Below, one piece after another: positions 33,622 to 42,272 of a DNA stretch of 64,000 nucleotides (its first letter is position 1; every line of letters starts with the position of its first letter). Position numbers and translations under genes: made by a program. The stretch comes from Natrialba magadii ATCC 43099 (lineage in GTDB: Archaea > Halobacteriota > Halobacteria > Halobacteriales > Natrialbaceae). The DNA lies in the NCBI RefSeq assembly GCF_000025625.1, contig NC_013922.1, positions 3,286,001 through 3,350,000 of the forward strand, read 5' to 3'. The notes below the pieces were generated by a model. That model did not search any database, was not told where the DNA came from, and saw only the letters and a program-made list of their open reading frames with translations.

Positions 33622-34503
33622 ATGCTCACACAAGTACTCACACGAGTCGCGCTCGTCGTTGCGCTCGCACTCGTGTTTTCGCTTGCGGTCTTCATCGGCC
33701 GTGACCGACTCGCCTCGCTTCGCACCGAGTGGCGACCGCGGCTCCGCCAGAGCGCTCCCGCGTTTGCGCTCTTGCTCGTGATCCTCGGCCTCAACCGGAT
33801 CATGCGCCAGGACGGATACGACATCTCCCAGGCGTACGGCGTCCACATGACCGAGGTGTTCTACTCGCTCGAGGGTGATTTCGTTCTGCTCTTTCGATCG
33901 ATCGCGACACCGGAAGTGACGACGTTCTTCTCGGTCTCGTACGTCTACGTCTACGCGTTCGTGCTGGTCTTCCCGGTCGTCGCCTACTTCGCGCTCTCGA
34001 ACACCGTCGTCCTCCGCCAGCTGTTGACGGCGTACTCGCTCAACTACGTGATCGGACTCACGTTCTACCTGCTCGTGATCGCCTACGGGCCGCGAAACGT
34101 CATGATCGAGGGAATGGACGCGACGCACCTCTACTACGCGAATCCGGAGTATATCCACCTTACGACAGAGGTCAACCAGAACCGAAACGTCTTCCCATCG
34201 CTGCACACCTCGCTGTCGGCTACGGTCGCCATCTTCGCCTACATGACCCGCGACCAGTATCGAGCGTGGTTCCCCGTCGCAGTCGGCCTCGCAACGAGCG
34301 TCATCATCTCGACGATGTACCTCGGCATCCACTGGGCAATCGACGTGGTCGCCGGCCTCGTCCTCGCCGCCGTCTGTGTCGTCCTCGCGACGCAACTCGT
34401 CGGCCGTTGGTCGCTGTCGGCCCTTCTCAAGCGTGTACAAGCCGCTGGTCAGAGCACGGCTGCGTCTGGGCCAAATCGAGAGCAGGGAGACGATGGCGCG
34501 TAA
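33622..34503 (+). CDS. PAP2/AUR1-type membrane phosphatase or phosphotransferase (copy 1)
   Basis: A 293-aa protein, MLTQVLTRVALVVALALVFS, with about six membrane helices. The PAP2 active-site motifs are present in AUR1/inositol-phosphorylceramide-synthase style: FPSLHTSLSATVAIFAYMT (PSGH-like motif with catalytic His) and STMYLGIHWAIDVVAG (S-x6-H-x3-D). An N-terminal YGPRNVM may correspond to the first motif. The active site should face outside. It is 11 bases behind the permuted binding protein, so co-translated. Substrate unknown; lipid phosphate chemistry is likely from the family. Confidence 0.87.
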   Translation: MLTQVLTRVALVVALALVFSLAVFIGRDRLASLRTEWRPRLRQSAPAFALLLVILGLNRIMRQDGYDISQAYGVHMTEVFYSLEGDFVLLFRSIATPEVTTFFSVSYVYVYAFVLVFPVVAYFALSNTVVLRQLLTAYSLNYVIGLTFYLLVIAYGPRNVMIEGMDATHLYYANPEYIHLTTEVNQNRNVFPSLHTSLSATVAIFAYMTRDQYRAWFPVAVGLATSVIISTMYLGIHWAIDVVAGLVLAAVCVVLATQLVGRWSLSALLKRVQAAGQSTAASGPNREQGDDGA

Positions 34504-34596
34504 GGAGACCCAGAAGTCGACAATTCACCCCCCGAGTGACGATGTTACAGCGCAATACTGTTATATCGCCACGAGCGAACTGTGGCAACGGACCTA

Positions 34597-36522
34597 ATGA
34601 GCGACCCCGCCCCGTCAACGAGCCCCGACAACCACACACGCGACAGCGACGACGCCGCTCGCGGCGGTCCCAGTCGCCGGTCGATGCTCGCCGCGACAGC
34701 CGGTCTCACCGTCTCGATGAGCGGCTGTATCCGCGAAGTACGAAGCATCGTCAACCGCGACGAGGTTGCCCCACTCTCACTGACGATTTCGACGGTTCCC
34801 GCCGACGGCGACCGAGAGAGTATCCAGCTCGCCCGCGCCGTCGGCTCGGCACTCGAGTCCGTTGGCGCCGACATCGCGATCGATATGCTGTCTCAAGAGG
34901 AGTTTCAGCGTGCGATCCTCGTCAATCATGACTTCGATCTCTACGTCGGTCCCCATCCCGGGGACACGACGCCTGACTTCCTTTATGAACTCCTGCACTC
35001 GCGATTCGCGGAGGAAGCCGGCTGGCAGAATCCCTTCGGACTGACGAATCTCGCTATCGACGACCGGCTGGACGAGCAGCGTGTCGCCACAGGCGTAGCC
35101 GCAGACGCAGACGGGAACGGGAACGGGAACGGGAACGGAGACGAAGGCGAAAATGGAGACGAAAACGAGACCAGCGACCGCGAGGACGCGATCACGGCAA
35201 CACTCGAGACGGTTGCGCGCGAGCAGCCGTTCGTCCCGATTTGTCGGCCGACGGAGATCAGACTCGCGCGCTCGGATCGATTCCAGGGCTGGGGAGAGGG
35301 GCATCCAGCGACTCGATTTGGCTATCTTGGTCTCGAGCCACAGTCTGATGGGGCGTCTGCGGAGCTTCGGGCAGTACACACGGACGCACGGCCGTCACAG
35401 AATCTGAATCCGCTGTCGGCGGAGTATCGGGAGCGTGGTCTCTCGACCGAGTTGCTGTACGACTCGCTTGCAGTGGCGCAGTGGCGTGGTGCTGGCGACC
35501 GTGAGTCGGAGACCGACACCGCAACCGATGTCAGTCCCTGGCTCGCGAGTGACTGGGAGTGGAGCGACGACGACACCCTCCTCGTCACCCTCCGGGAGGA
35601 CTGTGAATTCCACGACGGCACGCGACTCACTGCCGAGGACGTCGCCTTTACCTACGAGTTCCTCGCGGACACGACCCGCGGCAGTCGGCGCTTTGCCGCA
35701 CCAGCCCCCCACTACCGCGGCCGCGTCGCCGCCGTCGACGACGTGACCGACCTGAGCGAGACCGAACTCGAGTTCACCGTCGCAGCGAGCCAGCCGGTCG
35801 CCGAGCGCGCACTGGAGGTGCCGATCCTCCCGAAACACATCTGGGACGAGCGCACGGACCAGGCGAGCCTCCGCGGCGTCACGGTTTCGGAGGGGACGAC
35901 CGAAGCGCTCGTCACCGACAACGTGCCCGCAATCGGCAGCGGCCCCTATCAGTTCGACGAGCGGACCGACCGTGATCACCTTACGCTCGCACGCTTTGAC
36001 GCACACTTTACGCGCCGCGACGGCGTCGATCTGCCGGAACCGACAAGCGAGCACCTGCGCATCCAGATCGACCCGCGGAGCACGTCCGCGATCGAACTCG
36101 TCGAAAGCGACAGTGCCGACGTGACGTCTTCGCCACTCGAGTCCTACGTCGTCGATGACGTGTTCGAAGACGACGAGGCAATTTCGGAAACGACGGTACT
36201 CGAGTCACCATCCTGGTCGTTCTACCATATCGGGTTCAACACGCGTCGAGCGCCGCTTTCCAATCCGCGGTTTCGCAGGGTCGTTGCCCGACTCCTCGAC
36301 AAGGAACAGTTGGTCGAGGAGGTGTTCCACGGCCATGCACAGCCGATCGCAACGCCGGTGGTCGAGGAGTGGGTTCCCGACTCGCTCGCCTGGAACGGCA
36401 GCGATCCGGAGACGCCGTTTTTCGGGACTGACGGGGAGCTCGATGTCGCGGCTGCGAGGGATGCGTTCGAAGATGCGGGACTGCGCTACGACGATGACGG
36501 AAGACTCCGGGTGAGACACTGA
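34597..36522 (+). CDS. Tat lipoprotein, circularly permuted family-5 solute-binding protein (copy 2)
   Basis: A 641-aa paralogue of the protein at 31694. Signal: SRRSMLAATAGLTVSMSGC with lipobox Cys. Permuted order again: PLSLTISTVPADGDRESIQL and DFDLYVGPHPGDTTPDFLYE first, then QNLNPLSAEYRERGLSTELL, WLASDWEWSDDDTLLVTLRE, DGTRLTAEDVAFTYEFLADT, ILPKHIWDE, GSGPYQFDE, and finally IGFNTRRAPLSNPRFRRVVA and AARDAFEDAGLRYDDDGRLR, which is normally followed by the part found here at the N-terminus. A GNGNGNGNGDE insert from a DNA repeat lies near residue 175. ATG at 34597 is preferred over GTG at 34582. The stop overlaps the next ATG by one base. Confidence 0.88.
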   Translation: MSDPAPSTSPDNHTRDSDDAARGGPSRRSMLAATAGLTVSMSGCIREVRSIVNRDEVAPLSLTISTVPADGDRESIQLARAVGSALESVGADIAIDMLSQEEFQRAILVNHDFDLYVGPHPGDTTPDFLYELLHSRFAEEAGWQNPFGLTNLAIDDRLDEQRVATGVAADADGNGNGNGNGDEGENGDENETSDREDAITATLETVAREQPFVPICRPTEIRLARSDRFQGWGEGHPATRFGYLGLEPQSDGASAELRAVHTDARPSQNLNPLSAEYRERGLSTELLYDSLAVAQWRGAGDRESETDTATDVSPWLASDWEWSDDDTLLVTLREDCEFHDGTRLTAEDVAFTYEFLADTTRGSRRFAAPAPHYRGRVAAVDDVTDLSETELEFTVAASQPVAERALEVPILPKHIWDERTDQASLRGVTVSEGTTEALVTDNVPAIGSGPYQFDERTDRDHLTLARFDAHFTRRDGVDLPEPTSEHLRIQIDPRSTSAIELVESDSADVTSSPLESYVVDDVFEDDEAISETTVLESPSWSFYHIGFNTRRAPLSNPRFRRVVARLLDKEQLVEEVFHGHAQPIATPVVEEWVPDSLAWNGSDPETPFFGTDGELDVAAARDAFEDAGLRYDDDGRLRVRH

Positions 36523-37574
36523 TGCTGACGCAAGTACTCCTCCAGCTGACCGTCGTCGTCACGCTCCTGGTACTCGTCTCGATCGGTCTCTTCGTCGGTC
36601 GCTACCGGCTTCGGGACACCCGAACCGAGTGGCGAGCCCGTGTTCGAGCGGCGGCTCCCGTCACGGCGTTACTCGCCGCAGTCTTGCTCTTCAACAGCGT
36701 CGCCAGACAGTACGGTCCAGATGTCTCCTGGATGATTCACTGGAATCTCACGTGGCCGATCTACGACGTGGAAGGCGAGTTCATCCTCTGGCTGCAGTCG
36801 TTCGAAGCGCCGGCGATTACGGCGTACTTCTCGTTCATCTACATCTACGGCTACGTCTTTCTGCTGGTCTTCCCGGTCATCGCCTACTTCGCGCTCTCGA
36901 ATACGCGTCCGCTGCGCGAACTCCTGACGGCGTACACGCTGAACTACGTGCTGGGGCTTGGAATCTACGTCTTCATCGTCGCCTACGGGCCGCGAAACAT
37001 GATGCCGGAACTGGTGGACGCGCTGCTGTACGATACGTATCCACAGTACCAGCACCTCACACGACAGGTCAACCGGAACACGAACGTCTTCCCATCGCTG
37101 CACACCTCGCTCGCGGCAACCGTGACGTTCCTCGCCTTCCGGACCCGGGCGATCTATCCGAAGTGGTTCCTCCTCGCGACGGGTCTTGGCGTCTCGGTCG
37201 CGATTTCGACGATGTATCTCGGGATCCACTGGGTGATCGACGTGGTGGCTGGAATCGTCCTCGCCTACATCTGTGTCGCGCTCGCCGGTGTCCTCGTCGG
37301 TCGCTGGTCGCTCACAGACTGGATCGCAACGCTTCAGGGTTCGAGCACGGGTGCCGATGGTCGGTCTCGACCAGACACAGGCGTAGCTTCGAGTTCGGAC
37401 GCGGGTGCGGTCAGCGCGGATTCGAGCCCCAGCGAAGAAGCGTCCGAACCAGCCCGTTCCGAATCGGGATCGGGAACGAGGTCGGATCCTGACGCTGAAC
37501 CGGACTCAGATCCAGACCCAGACACAGAGCCAGATCCAGACTCAGATCCGGACCCATCCGGACCTCGCGCCTGA
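36522..37574 (+). CDS. PAP2/AUR1-type membrane phosphatase or phosphotransferase (copy 2)
   Basis: A 350-aa paralogue of 33622 (MLTQVLLQLTVVVTLLVLVS). It has the same motifs FPSLHTSLAATVTFLAFRT and STMYLGIHWVIDVVAG and the same YGPRNMM. It carries an extra cytoplasmic tail of about 80 residues, Ser/Glu-rich then Asp-Pro repeats (DSDPDPDTEPDPDSDPDP) from a 6-bp DNA repeat. The ATG shares a base with the stop of the binding protein (TGATG), direct translational coupling. The two modules 31694-34503 and 34597-37574 are a tandem duplication that has diverged considerably. Confidence 0.87.
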   Translation: MLTQVLLQLTVVVTLLVLVSIGLFVGRYRLRDTRTEWRARVRAAAPVTALLAAVLLFNSVARQYGPDVSWMIHWNLTWPIYDVEGEFILWLQSFEAPAITAYFSFIYIYGYVFLLVFPVIAYFALSNTRPLRELLTAYTLNYVLGLGIYVFIVAYGPRNMMPELVDALLYDTYPQYQHLTRQVNRNTNVFPSLHTSLAATVTFLAFRTRAIYPKWFLLATGLGVSVAISTMYLGIHWVIDVVAGIVLAYICVALAGVLVGRWSLTDWIATLQGSSTGADGRSRPDTGVASSSDAGAVSADSSPSEEASEPARSESGSGTRSDPDAEPDSDPDPDTEPDPDSDPDPSGPRA

Positions 37575-37762
37575 ACACTGTTCCCGCTCGTTTGCTATGC
37601 TGTACAACTCGAGTACGGTGTCTGTATTGGCGGTGCTGTCAGCGTCAGCGTCACCGCCACAGCGTTGTCACTGTTCTATCTCGGTTGGTGACGGGTACGA
37701 ACGTGAATGTGGTGTAGGGTATGATGCGCACCGAGCGCTACACAGAGCCCACAGCCGTGGCG

Positions 37763-38191
37763 TTACTCGTCTTCGAGCGCGTCAGCGATCCGCTTGAGCG
37801 CGCGCGTCTGGTCGCGCATCTCGTCGCGCAGTTGTCGAACTTCGCGGACGAGTTCCTCGTTGCCGACTTCTTCGCTGCCGCCTGGGCCACCGCCCATGCC
37901 GCCCGGGCCGCCTGGGCCGCCGCCCATCATGCCGCCCATCATCTGTGCGAACGGGTTACCGCCGCCGCCCATGCCGCCTGGGCCGCCGCCGCCAAACGGA
38001 CTCTCTGGGGGCTCGCCCTCGCCTTCACCTTCTTCGGCGCGCTTCTCGCGGATTTCTTCGACGCGCTCTCGGAAGGATTTCTCTTCGCCGTCGTCGCCGT
38101 CGGTGCCGTCGCCGGCGTCGCTACCGTTGTCAGGTTCGGTTTCGTCCGTCATACCCTCGGATTCTTGACCGCCGCGGAAAAGGATTGCCAT
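37763..38191 (-). CDS. Gly/Met-rich haloarchaeal protein with C-terminal coiled coil
   Basis: A 142-aa protein from the ATG at 38191 (MAILFRGGQESEGMTDETEP); the Met at 38152 is an alternative start. Layout: acidic disordered stretch, helix SFRERVEEIREKRAEEG, a Gly/Met/Pro low-complexity region (GGPGGMGGGGNPFAQMMGGM) and a final coiled coil VREVRQLRDEMRDQTRALKR. The low-complexity part resembles GGM tails of chaperonins, but no chaperone domain is present. Function unknown. It is divergent from the MOSC gene. Confidence 0.72.
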   Translation of the reverse strand: MAILFRGGQESEGMTDETEPDNGSDAGDGTDGDDGEEKSFRERVEEIREKRAEEGEGEGEPPESPFGGGGPGGMGGGGNPFAQMMGGMMGGGPGGPGGMGGGPGGSEEVGNEELVREVRQLRDEMRDQTRALKRIADALEDE

Positions 38192-38310
38192 GTTTTCGGG
38201 GTTGCTGACGTGTTGTGCCTCGGGCCACAGCCGAGACGGCCGATGCCGAACGCAACCTGAGACCACGCTGAAGCCCAACGACTATCTCGATCCGACGCCA
38301 GAACGACCGT

Positions 38311-38913
38311 ATGACCGGTCAGATTCACGCGATCCATATCGCTCCCGAACAGGGTGCACCGCCAGAACGGGTCGAACGCGTCGAGGCCGTCGCCGGCCGT
38401 GGACTCGAGGGCGACCGCTACTACACCGCCGAGGGAACGTTCGAGGACCGCGAGGGCAGCGACCTCACACTCATCGAACGCGAGACGCTCGCCGCCGTCG
38501 AACGCGACTACGATATCGATCTCGAACCCGGCGTCCATCGGCGCAACGTCACGACGACCGATATTGCGCTGAACCACCTCGTCGGCAGTCGCTTTCGCGT
38601 CGGTGACGCCGTCTGTGAGGGGATCGAACTCTGCGAGCCGTGTTCGTACCTCGAGCGCCACCTCGAACGCGAGGGGGTCCGCGACGCGCTGGTCCACCGC
38701 GGCGGCCTGCGCGCACGGATACTCGAGGGCGCGACACTCGAGATGGGTGATCGTGTCGCCGTTGTTGTCGATACTGATACTGATACTGATACTGATACTG
38801 ATACCGAGACCGATACTGATACTGATACCGAGACCAGCGAGGCCAGTCAAGACAGCGAGACAGACACTGACAACGACACGAACCGAACACAGACGGCACG
38901 CTCGCACTGCTGA
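38311..38913 (+). CDS. MOSC-domain protein
   Basis: A 200-aa protein with a single MOSC domain: residues 1-150 include GRGLEGDRYYTAEGTFEDRE, PGVHRRNVTTTDIALNHLVG, and CEPCSYLERHL with the conserved Cys that binds Moco sulfur in this family. The last 50 residues are a DTDTDTDTETDTDTDTE repeat, encoded by GATACT-type hexamers, plus an Asn/Thr-rich end. MOSC proteins deliver or use sulfur for metal-sulfur cofactors. The substrate is not known. Likely cytoplasmic. Confidence 0.9.
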   Translation: MTGQIHAIHIAPEQGAPPERVERVEAVAGRGLEGDRYYTAEGTFEDREGSDLTLIERETLAAVERDYDIDLEPGVHRRNVTTTDIALNHLVGSRFRVGDAVCEGIELCEPCSYLERHLEREGVRDALVHRGGLRARILEGATLEMGDRVAVVVDTDTDTDTDTDTETDTDTDTETSEASQDSETDTDNDTNRTQTARSHC

Positions 38914-38968
38914 ACCGGCACCGTTTTCGCCGCTCGCCCCTGACGCTGACATAACGGCGACAGCACAC

Positions 38969-39766
38969 ATGAACGAGCGAGGAACGCAATCACTGATGGA
39001 TCAAGAAACGCTCGACCGGCGCGTCCAGGCCGGTGAAACACCACAGTGGGTCGCCGACCACTGGGAGTCCTTTCGGGAGGGGCTGCTCGGCGAGCGAAAC
39101 AACTCGCCGTTCCCCTGCTTCTTCGGGGCGGAATCGGTCGCCGCCGGCGAACCGATCTACACCGCCGTCCCGTCGATGAGCGACGCCGATGCCCTGTTGA
39201 CCCTGCGCGACCGGATACTCGAGTACCTCGACGTCTACCAGGACCACGCGGGACGCGCGTCGCTTGTCACGTTCTTCAAGCCGCCCGAGGAACCACTTTC
39301 GGAGCGCGAGTATCACGACGCGCTCTGGCACATCCTCCAGACGCTGCACCTGCACGACCCGGAGCCCTGGCCCGAGGACATCCCGACGGATCCCGACGAC
39401 AAGCACTGGGAGTTCTGTCTGGGCGGCGAGCCGATGTTCCCGACCTGTCGTGCGCCGTTCTACGACACGCGGAAGAGTCGCTACTGTCCGATCGGTCTCG
39501 AGATTACCTTCCAGCCGCGGGCACTGTTCGAGGACCTGAACGTCACCGCAGAGTACGAGGCCGGCCAGCGCGCCCGCGACGTAATTCAGGACCGACTCGA
39601 AGAGTACGACGGCGTCTGTCCGCACGCTGATCTCGGCGACTGGGGCGTCGACGGTGACCGGGAGTGGCCCCAGTACATGCTCTCCTCGGACGAGGAACAA
39701 GCGCCCGCCGAGTGTCCAATCACCGTCACGCGAGAGCATCCGAAGCCGGCAGCGAGGCTGTCGTGA
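38969..39766 (+). CDS. YqcI/YcgG family protein
   Basis: A 265-aa protein; the ATG at 38969 ([20 protein letters not shown]) is chosen, 38996 is an alternative. Family pattern: [20 protein letters not shown], the aromatic-rich [33 protein letters not shown] and [20 protein letters not shown] with conserved Cys residues. These proteins have been linked to nitrogen-oxygen chemistry and to heme/iron binding in relatives; the reaction here cannot be assigned. Its stop overlaps the GTG start of the isochorismatase gene by four bases, so the two are translated together. Confidence 0.87.
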   Translation: MNERGTQSLMDQETLDRRVQAGETPQWVADHWESFREGLLGERNNSPFPCFFGAESVAAGEPIYTAVPSMSDADALLTLRDRILEYLDVYQDHAGRASLVTFFKPPEEPLSEREYHDALWHILQTLHLHDPEPWPEDIPTDPDDKHWEFCLGGEPMFPTCRAPFYDTRKSRYCPIGLEITFQPRALFEDLNVTAEYEAGQRARDVIQDRLEEYDGVCPHADLGDWGVDGDREWPQYMLSSDEEQAPAECPITVTREHPKPAARLS

Positions 39767-40350
39767 CCGACGCAGCCACTCCGTCGCCGACCGACGCAGA
39801 CCTGGCCGACGCCGCGCTCGTCCTCGTCGACTTCCAGACGGGCTTCGACGATCCCGCCTGGGGAACGCGAAACAACCCCAACGCCGAGGAGCGAGCCGCC
39901 GAGTTGCTCGCACACTGGCGCGAGACGGAGCGCCCCGTCGTCCACGTCCGCCACGCGTCGACGGAGACAGAATCACCGCTTCGGCGCGACCAGCCTGGAT
40001 TCGCGTTCAAACCTGCTTTCGAACCGCGTGACGACGAGCAGACGTTCGCCAAGTCCGTCAACGGCGCGTTCGTCGACACCGCACTCGAGTCCTGGCTGCG
40101 CGAGCGCGACATCGAGTCGCTCGTGGTCGCCGGACTGACGACGGATCACTGTGTCTCGACGACGACGCGGATGGCCGAGAATCGCGGCTTCGATGTCCAC
40201 CTGGTCGCCGACGCGACTGCGACGTTCGACCGGACGTTCGACGGCGAGGAGTTCGATGCGGAGACGATGCACCGAACGGCGCTGGCGCAGCTAGACGGTG
40301 AGTTCGCGACGGTCGTACGGGCGGCGTCGCTGGTCGACAGCTCACAGTAG
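39763..40350 (+). CDS. isochorismatase-family cysteine hydrolase
   Basis: A 195-aa protein starting at GTG 39763 ([20 protein letters not shown], read as Met), overlapping the upstream stop as GTGA. The catalytic triad of the family is visible: Asp in [12 protein letters not shown], Lys in FAKSVNGAF and Cys in [12 protein letters not shown]. It hydrolyses amide or ester bonds of small molecules such as nicotinamide or isochorismate; the substrate is unassigned. The last codons are altered: the Gln and TAG stop (CAG TAG) come from the end of mobile element E2, which seems to have inserted into the original stop codon. Confidence 0.9.
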   Translation: MTDAATPSPTDADLADAALVLVDFQTGFDDPAWGTRNNPNAEERAAELLAHWRETERPVVHVRHASTETESPLRRDQPGFAFKPAFEPRDDEQTFAKSVNGAFVDTALESWLRERDIESLVVAGLTTDHCVSTTTRMAENRGFDVHLVADATATFDRTFDGEEFDAETMHRTALAQLDGEFATVVRAASLVDSSQ

Positions 40351-40723
40351 TTGGTAATACGGTTTTTTTATTCAGCGTGTGGCCTGAAACTCGCGGTAGG
40401 TACAGTAACTGGACTTACCGATTACCTCGGTCGGAGTCAACTTCCCTATCGTCGCTATCCAGCGTGAAATTTTTCAACACGGGGTCAACGTGGTCGGGGC
40501 CGAAAAACGACCGCAGTGCCAATGTCGTCCCAAGGTACGACGCAAGGAGAAGGATACCAAAGCCGATAACGAAGCTAATAGCCAGTTCGGAGACCATGCG
40601 CATAATCAACCAACTGTTGGAATAAATAACATACGGTGTTCAGTACGCACACGTAGTTACCGATTTGTCTGTTTTCAGTTTCAGGTGTGAAACTGAATAA
40701 AGAAATCGTGCTACTATCTACTG
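40345..40723 (-). mobile_element. 379-bp inverted-repeat element E2 with one small gene
   Basis: It starts CAGTAGTTGGTAATACGG and ends CTACTATCTACTG, nearly identical to E1 for about 50-60 bases at the left end and about 80 bases at the right end, while the centres differ. The ends are imperfect inverted repeats of each other. The flanks are CTCA (left) and CTAA (right), a 4-bp duplication with one change. Restoring CTAA regenerates an isochorismatase ending GACAGCTAA, that is a TAA stop at the insertion site. It carries one small membrane-protein ORF, positioned as in E1. Confidence 0.85.
40415..40609 (-). CDS. small membrane protein carried by element E2
   Basis: A 64-aa protein, MIMRMVSELAISFVIGFGIL, one long hydrophobic helix at about residues 8-32 (possibly a hairpin) and a hydrophilic Asp/Arg end (DSDDREVDSDRGNR). 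Starts at codons 1, 3 or 5 are all possible. A TTATTTATT TATA-like sequence lies about 20-25 bases upstream, so it may be leaderless. No similarity to the E1 cargo beyond size, hydrophobicity and position. Confidence 0.6.
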   Translation of the reverse strand: MIMRMVSELAISFVIGFGILLLASYLGTTLALRSFFGPDHVDPVLKNFTLDSDDREVDSDRGNR

Positions 40724-40762
40724 CTAAGAACTGGCTCCCGAGAACGGAGAACAGCACCCCTG

Positions 40763-41533
40763 TCAGCCGAACGAGCCAAGCGACGACTGCAACTCCCGTT
40801 CGGTCTCGCCGTCCTCGAGTTCGTAGCCGACCAGATCACGCATGTCGACCGCGTAGGTCGTCCCACCCTTCTCGACCACGAGAATTCGTCCCTTCACACC
40901 GCGAACCGTCCCCGACGCGATGGTCTCGCGAACCGGTCGGGACTCGAGTACGGGTTCGAATTCGTAGTCGAACGCGAAGCGCTCGATGACCTCGAACTCC
41001 GCGAGCACGTCGTCCCAGGCGTCCTCGTCGACGCTGCTCGCGAGCGCGGCGACCTTCGGGCCGGTACGGACGCGGTCGACGAGCCACGTTGCGATTTCGG
41101 CCTCGATTTCGCGGGCAATTTTCCCGTTCGAGACGGTGTGGACGTGCGCCGCCCGGTCGGCACCCTGCTCGCAGAGGCGCGTTTCGAGCCGCCAGCTTCG
41201 GGTGACGCCGACTTTGAACGTGTCAGGGGCGAAGGCGGCGATGTAGACGGCGTGTTCCTCGTAGCAGTCCATCTCGTCCTTCAGACAGGTGCCCGTACAG
41301 CGCGCACAGACCCAGGTGCTCGTGTGGAACTCACAGTACGGTGCCGACGAGCGGTCGCAGGCGATGTGGCCGGCCTCGCCGATGGTGCCGGCGCAGTGGC
41401 GCTCACCGAGCGAGTACGCGAGTTCGTCGCCGGACTCGAGTGGCCGGTGCTCGATGTCGTCGCCGTCAGCGTCGCCGTCTGCGAGGAGGAGAGCCGAACC
41501 GCGCCCGCTCGGCTCGTAGCCGACCACTTGCAC
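40763..41533 (-). CDS. DUF2797 family protein
   Basis: About 256 aa from GTG 41533 (VQVVGYEPSGRGSALLLADG); an upstream GTG at 41626 gives an unlikely extension. Family features: ELAYSLGERHCAGTIGEAGH, then Cys-rich CARCTGTCLKDEMDCYEEHA, the strand VYIAAFAPDTFKVGVTRSWR, and a GIY-YIG-like arrangement that I recall as part of DUF2797 annotation. Four or more Cys suggest zinc. A C-terminal beta barrel-like stretch follows (VRGVKGRILVVEKGGTTYAV). Function unknown. Confidence 0.85.
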   Translation of the reverse strand: MQVVGYEPSGRGSALLLADGDADGDDIEHRPLESGDELAYSLGERHCAGTIGEAGHIACDRSSAPYCEFHTSTWVCARCTGTCLKDEMDCYEEHAVYIAAFAPDTFKVGVTRSWRLETRLCEQGADRAAHVHTVSNGKIAREIEAEIATWLVDRVRTGPKVAALASSVDEDAWDDVLAEFEVIERFAFDYEFEPVLESRPVRETIASGTVRGVKGRILVVEKGGTTYAVDMRDLVGYELEDGETERELQSSLGSFG

Positions 41534-41695
41534 GCGCGTTCGTTGGTGGTGGGGGCAAATATACTCCTCGTTGTCGCCACAGGCGAGGCTCGACTCGAGT
41601 GGCGCGTGTACTCGAGTCGAGTTCACCGCTGACCCGCGTTCGTCTTACCGACTATCTGGACGAACAATTATGGGCCGTGGGGGAGATGCGGACGT

Positions 41696-42043
41696 ATGGC
41701 ACTCGAGGGACGACTCGACGCGACAGTATCGTCGGACGCGGCGGGGTCGGATACCGTCGCGCTCGCGTTTACGGTGCGAAACGAGGGATCAGAGACGGAA
41801 ACGCTGCGGTTTTCGGATGCCTGCAAGGCGGAGTTCGTCGTTCAGGAGGAGGGTCGAGAGGTCTGGCGCTACACGGACGGGCGGATGTTCGCCCAGATGC
41901 TGAGCGCCGAGGAACTCGATCCGGATGAGGAGACGACCTACGAGGCGGCGTGGGAGGAGCCACAGTCGGGCGAGTTCACGGTTGTTGCGGAGTTACAGGC
42001 GCGGGAGACGACGTGCGAGGCGCGGACAGAGTTGACGGTTTGA
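41696..42043 (+). CDS. BsuPI-like (intracellular proteinase inhibitor) domain protein
   Basis: A 115-aa beta-sandwich domain: MALEGRLDATVSSDAAGSDT, VALAFTVRNEGSETETLRFS, VWRYTDGRMFAQML and GEFTVVAELQARETTCEART. The pattern (free of signal peptide, FSDACKAEF loop, WRYTDGRMF) matches the BsuPI family named after a Bacillus intracellular protease inhibitor. Whether it inhibits proteases here is untested. Monocistronic. The 229 bases after it (42044-42272) show no gene. Confidence 0.85.
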   Translation: MALEGRLDATVSSDAAGSDTVALAFTVRNEGSETETLRFSDACKAEFVVQEEGREVWRYTDGRMFAQMLSAEELDPDEETTYEAAWEEPQSGEFTVVAELQARETTCEARTELTV

Positions 42044-42272
42044 GGGGCGCTGTGCGTTGTGGTACGGGAACTGAGACAGTGGTTGCAGTGTCACGGCCCG
42101 CCGTCGAGACGTAGCGTGCGACCAGTAGTGAGCGAAGCAAGTGGATAAGCGAACCGCCAACCCAAAGACTGGTTTTCGATACCAGACATCTTCTTTCCAC
42201 TTTCCGATTTCGAGTTCCCGGTTCGGCAGAAACAACGAAGTGAATAAACCATCCCCCTCCTAACGAGTAGGT

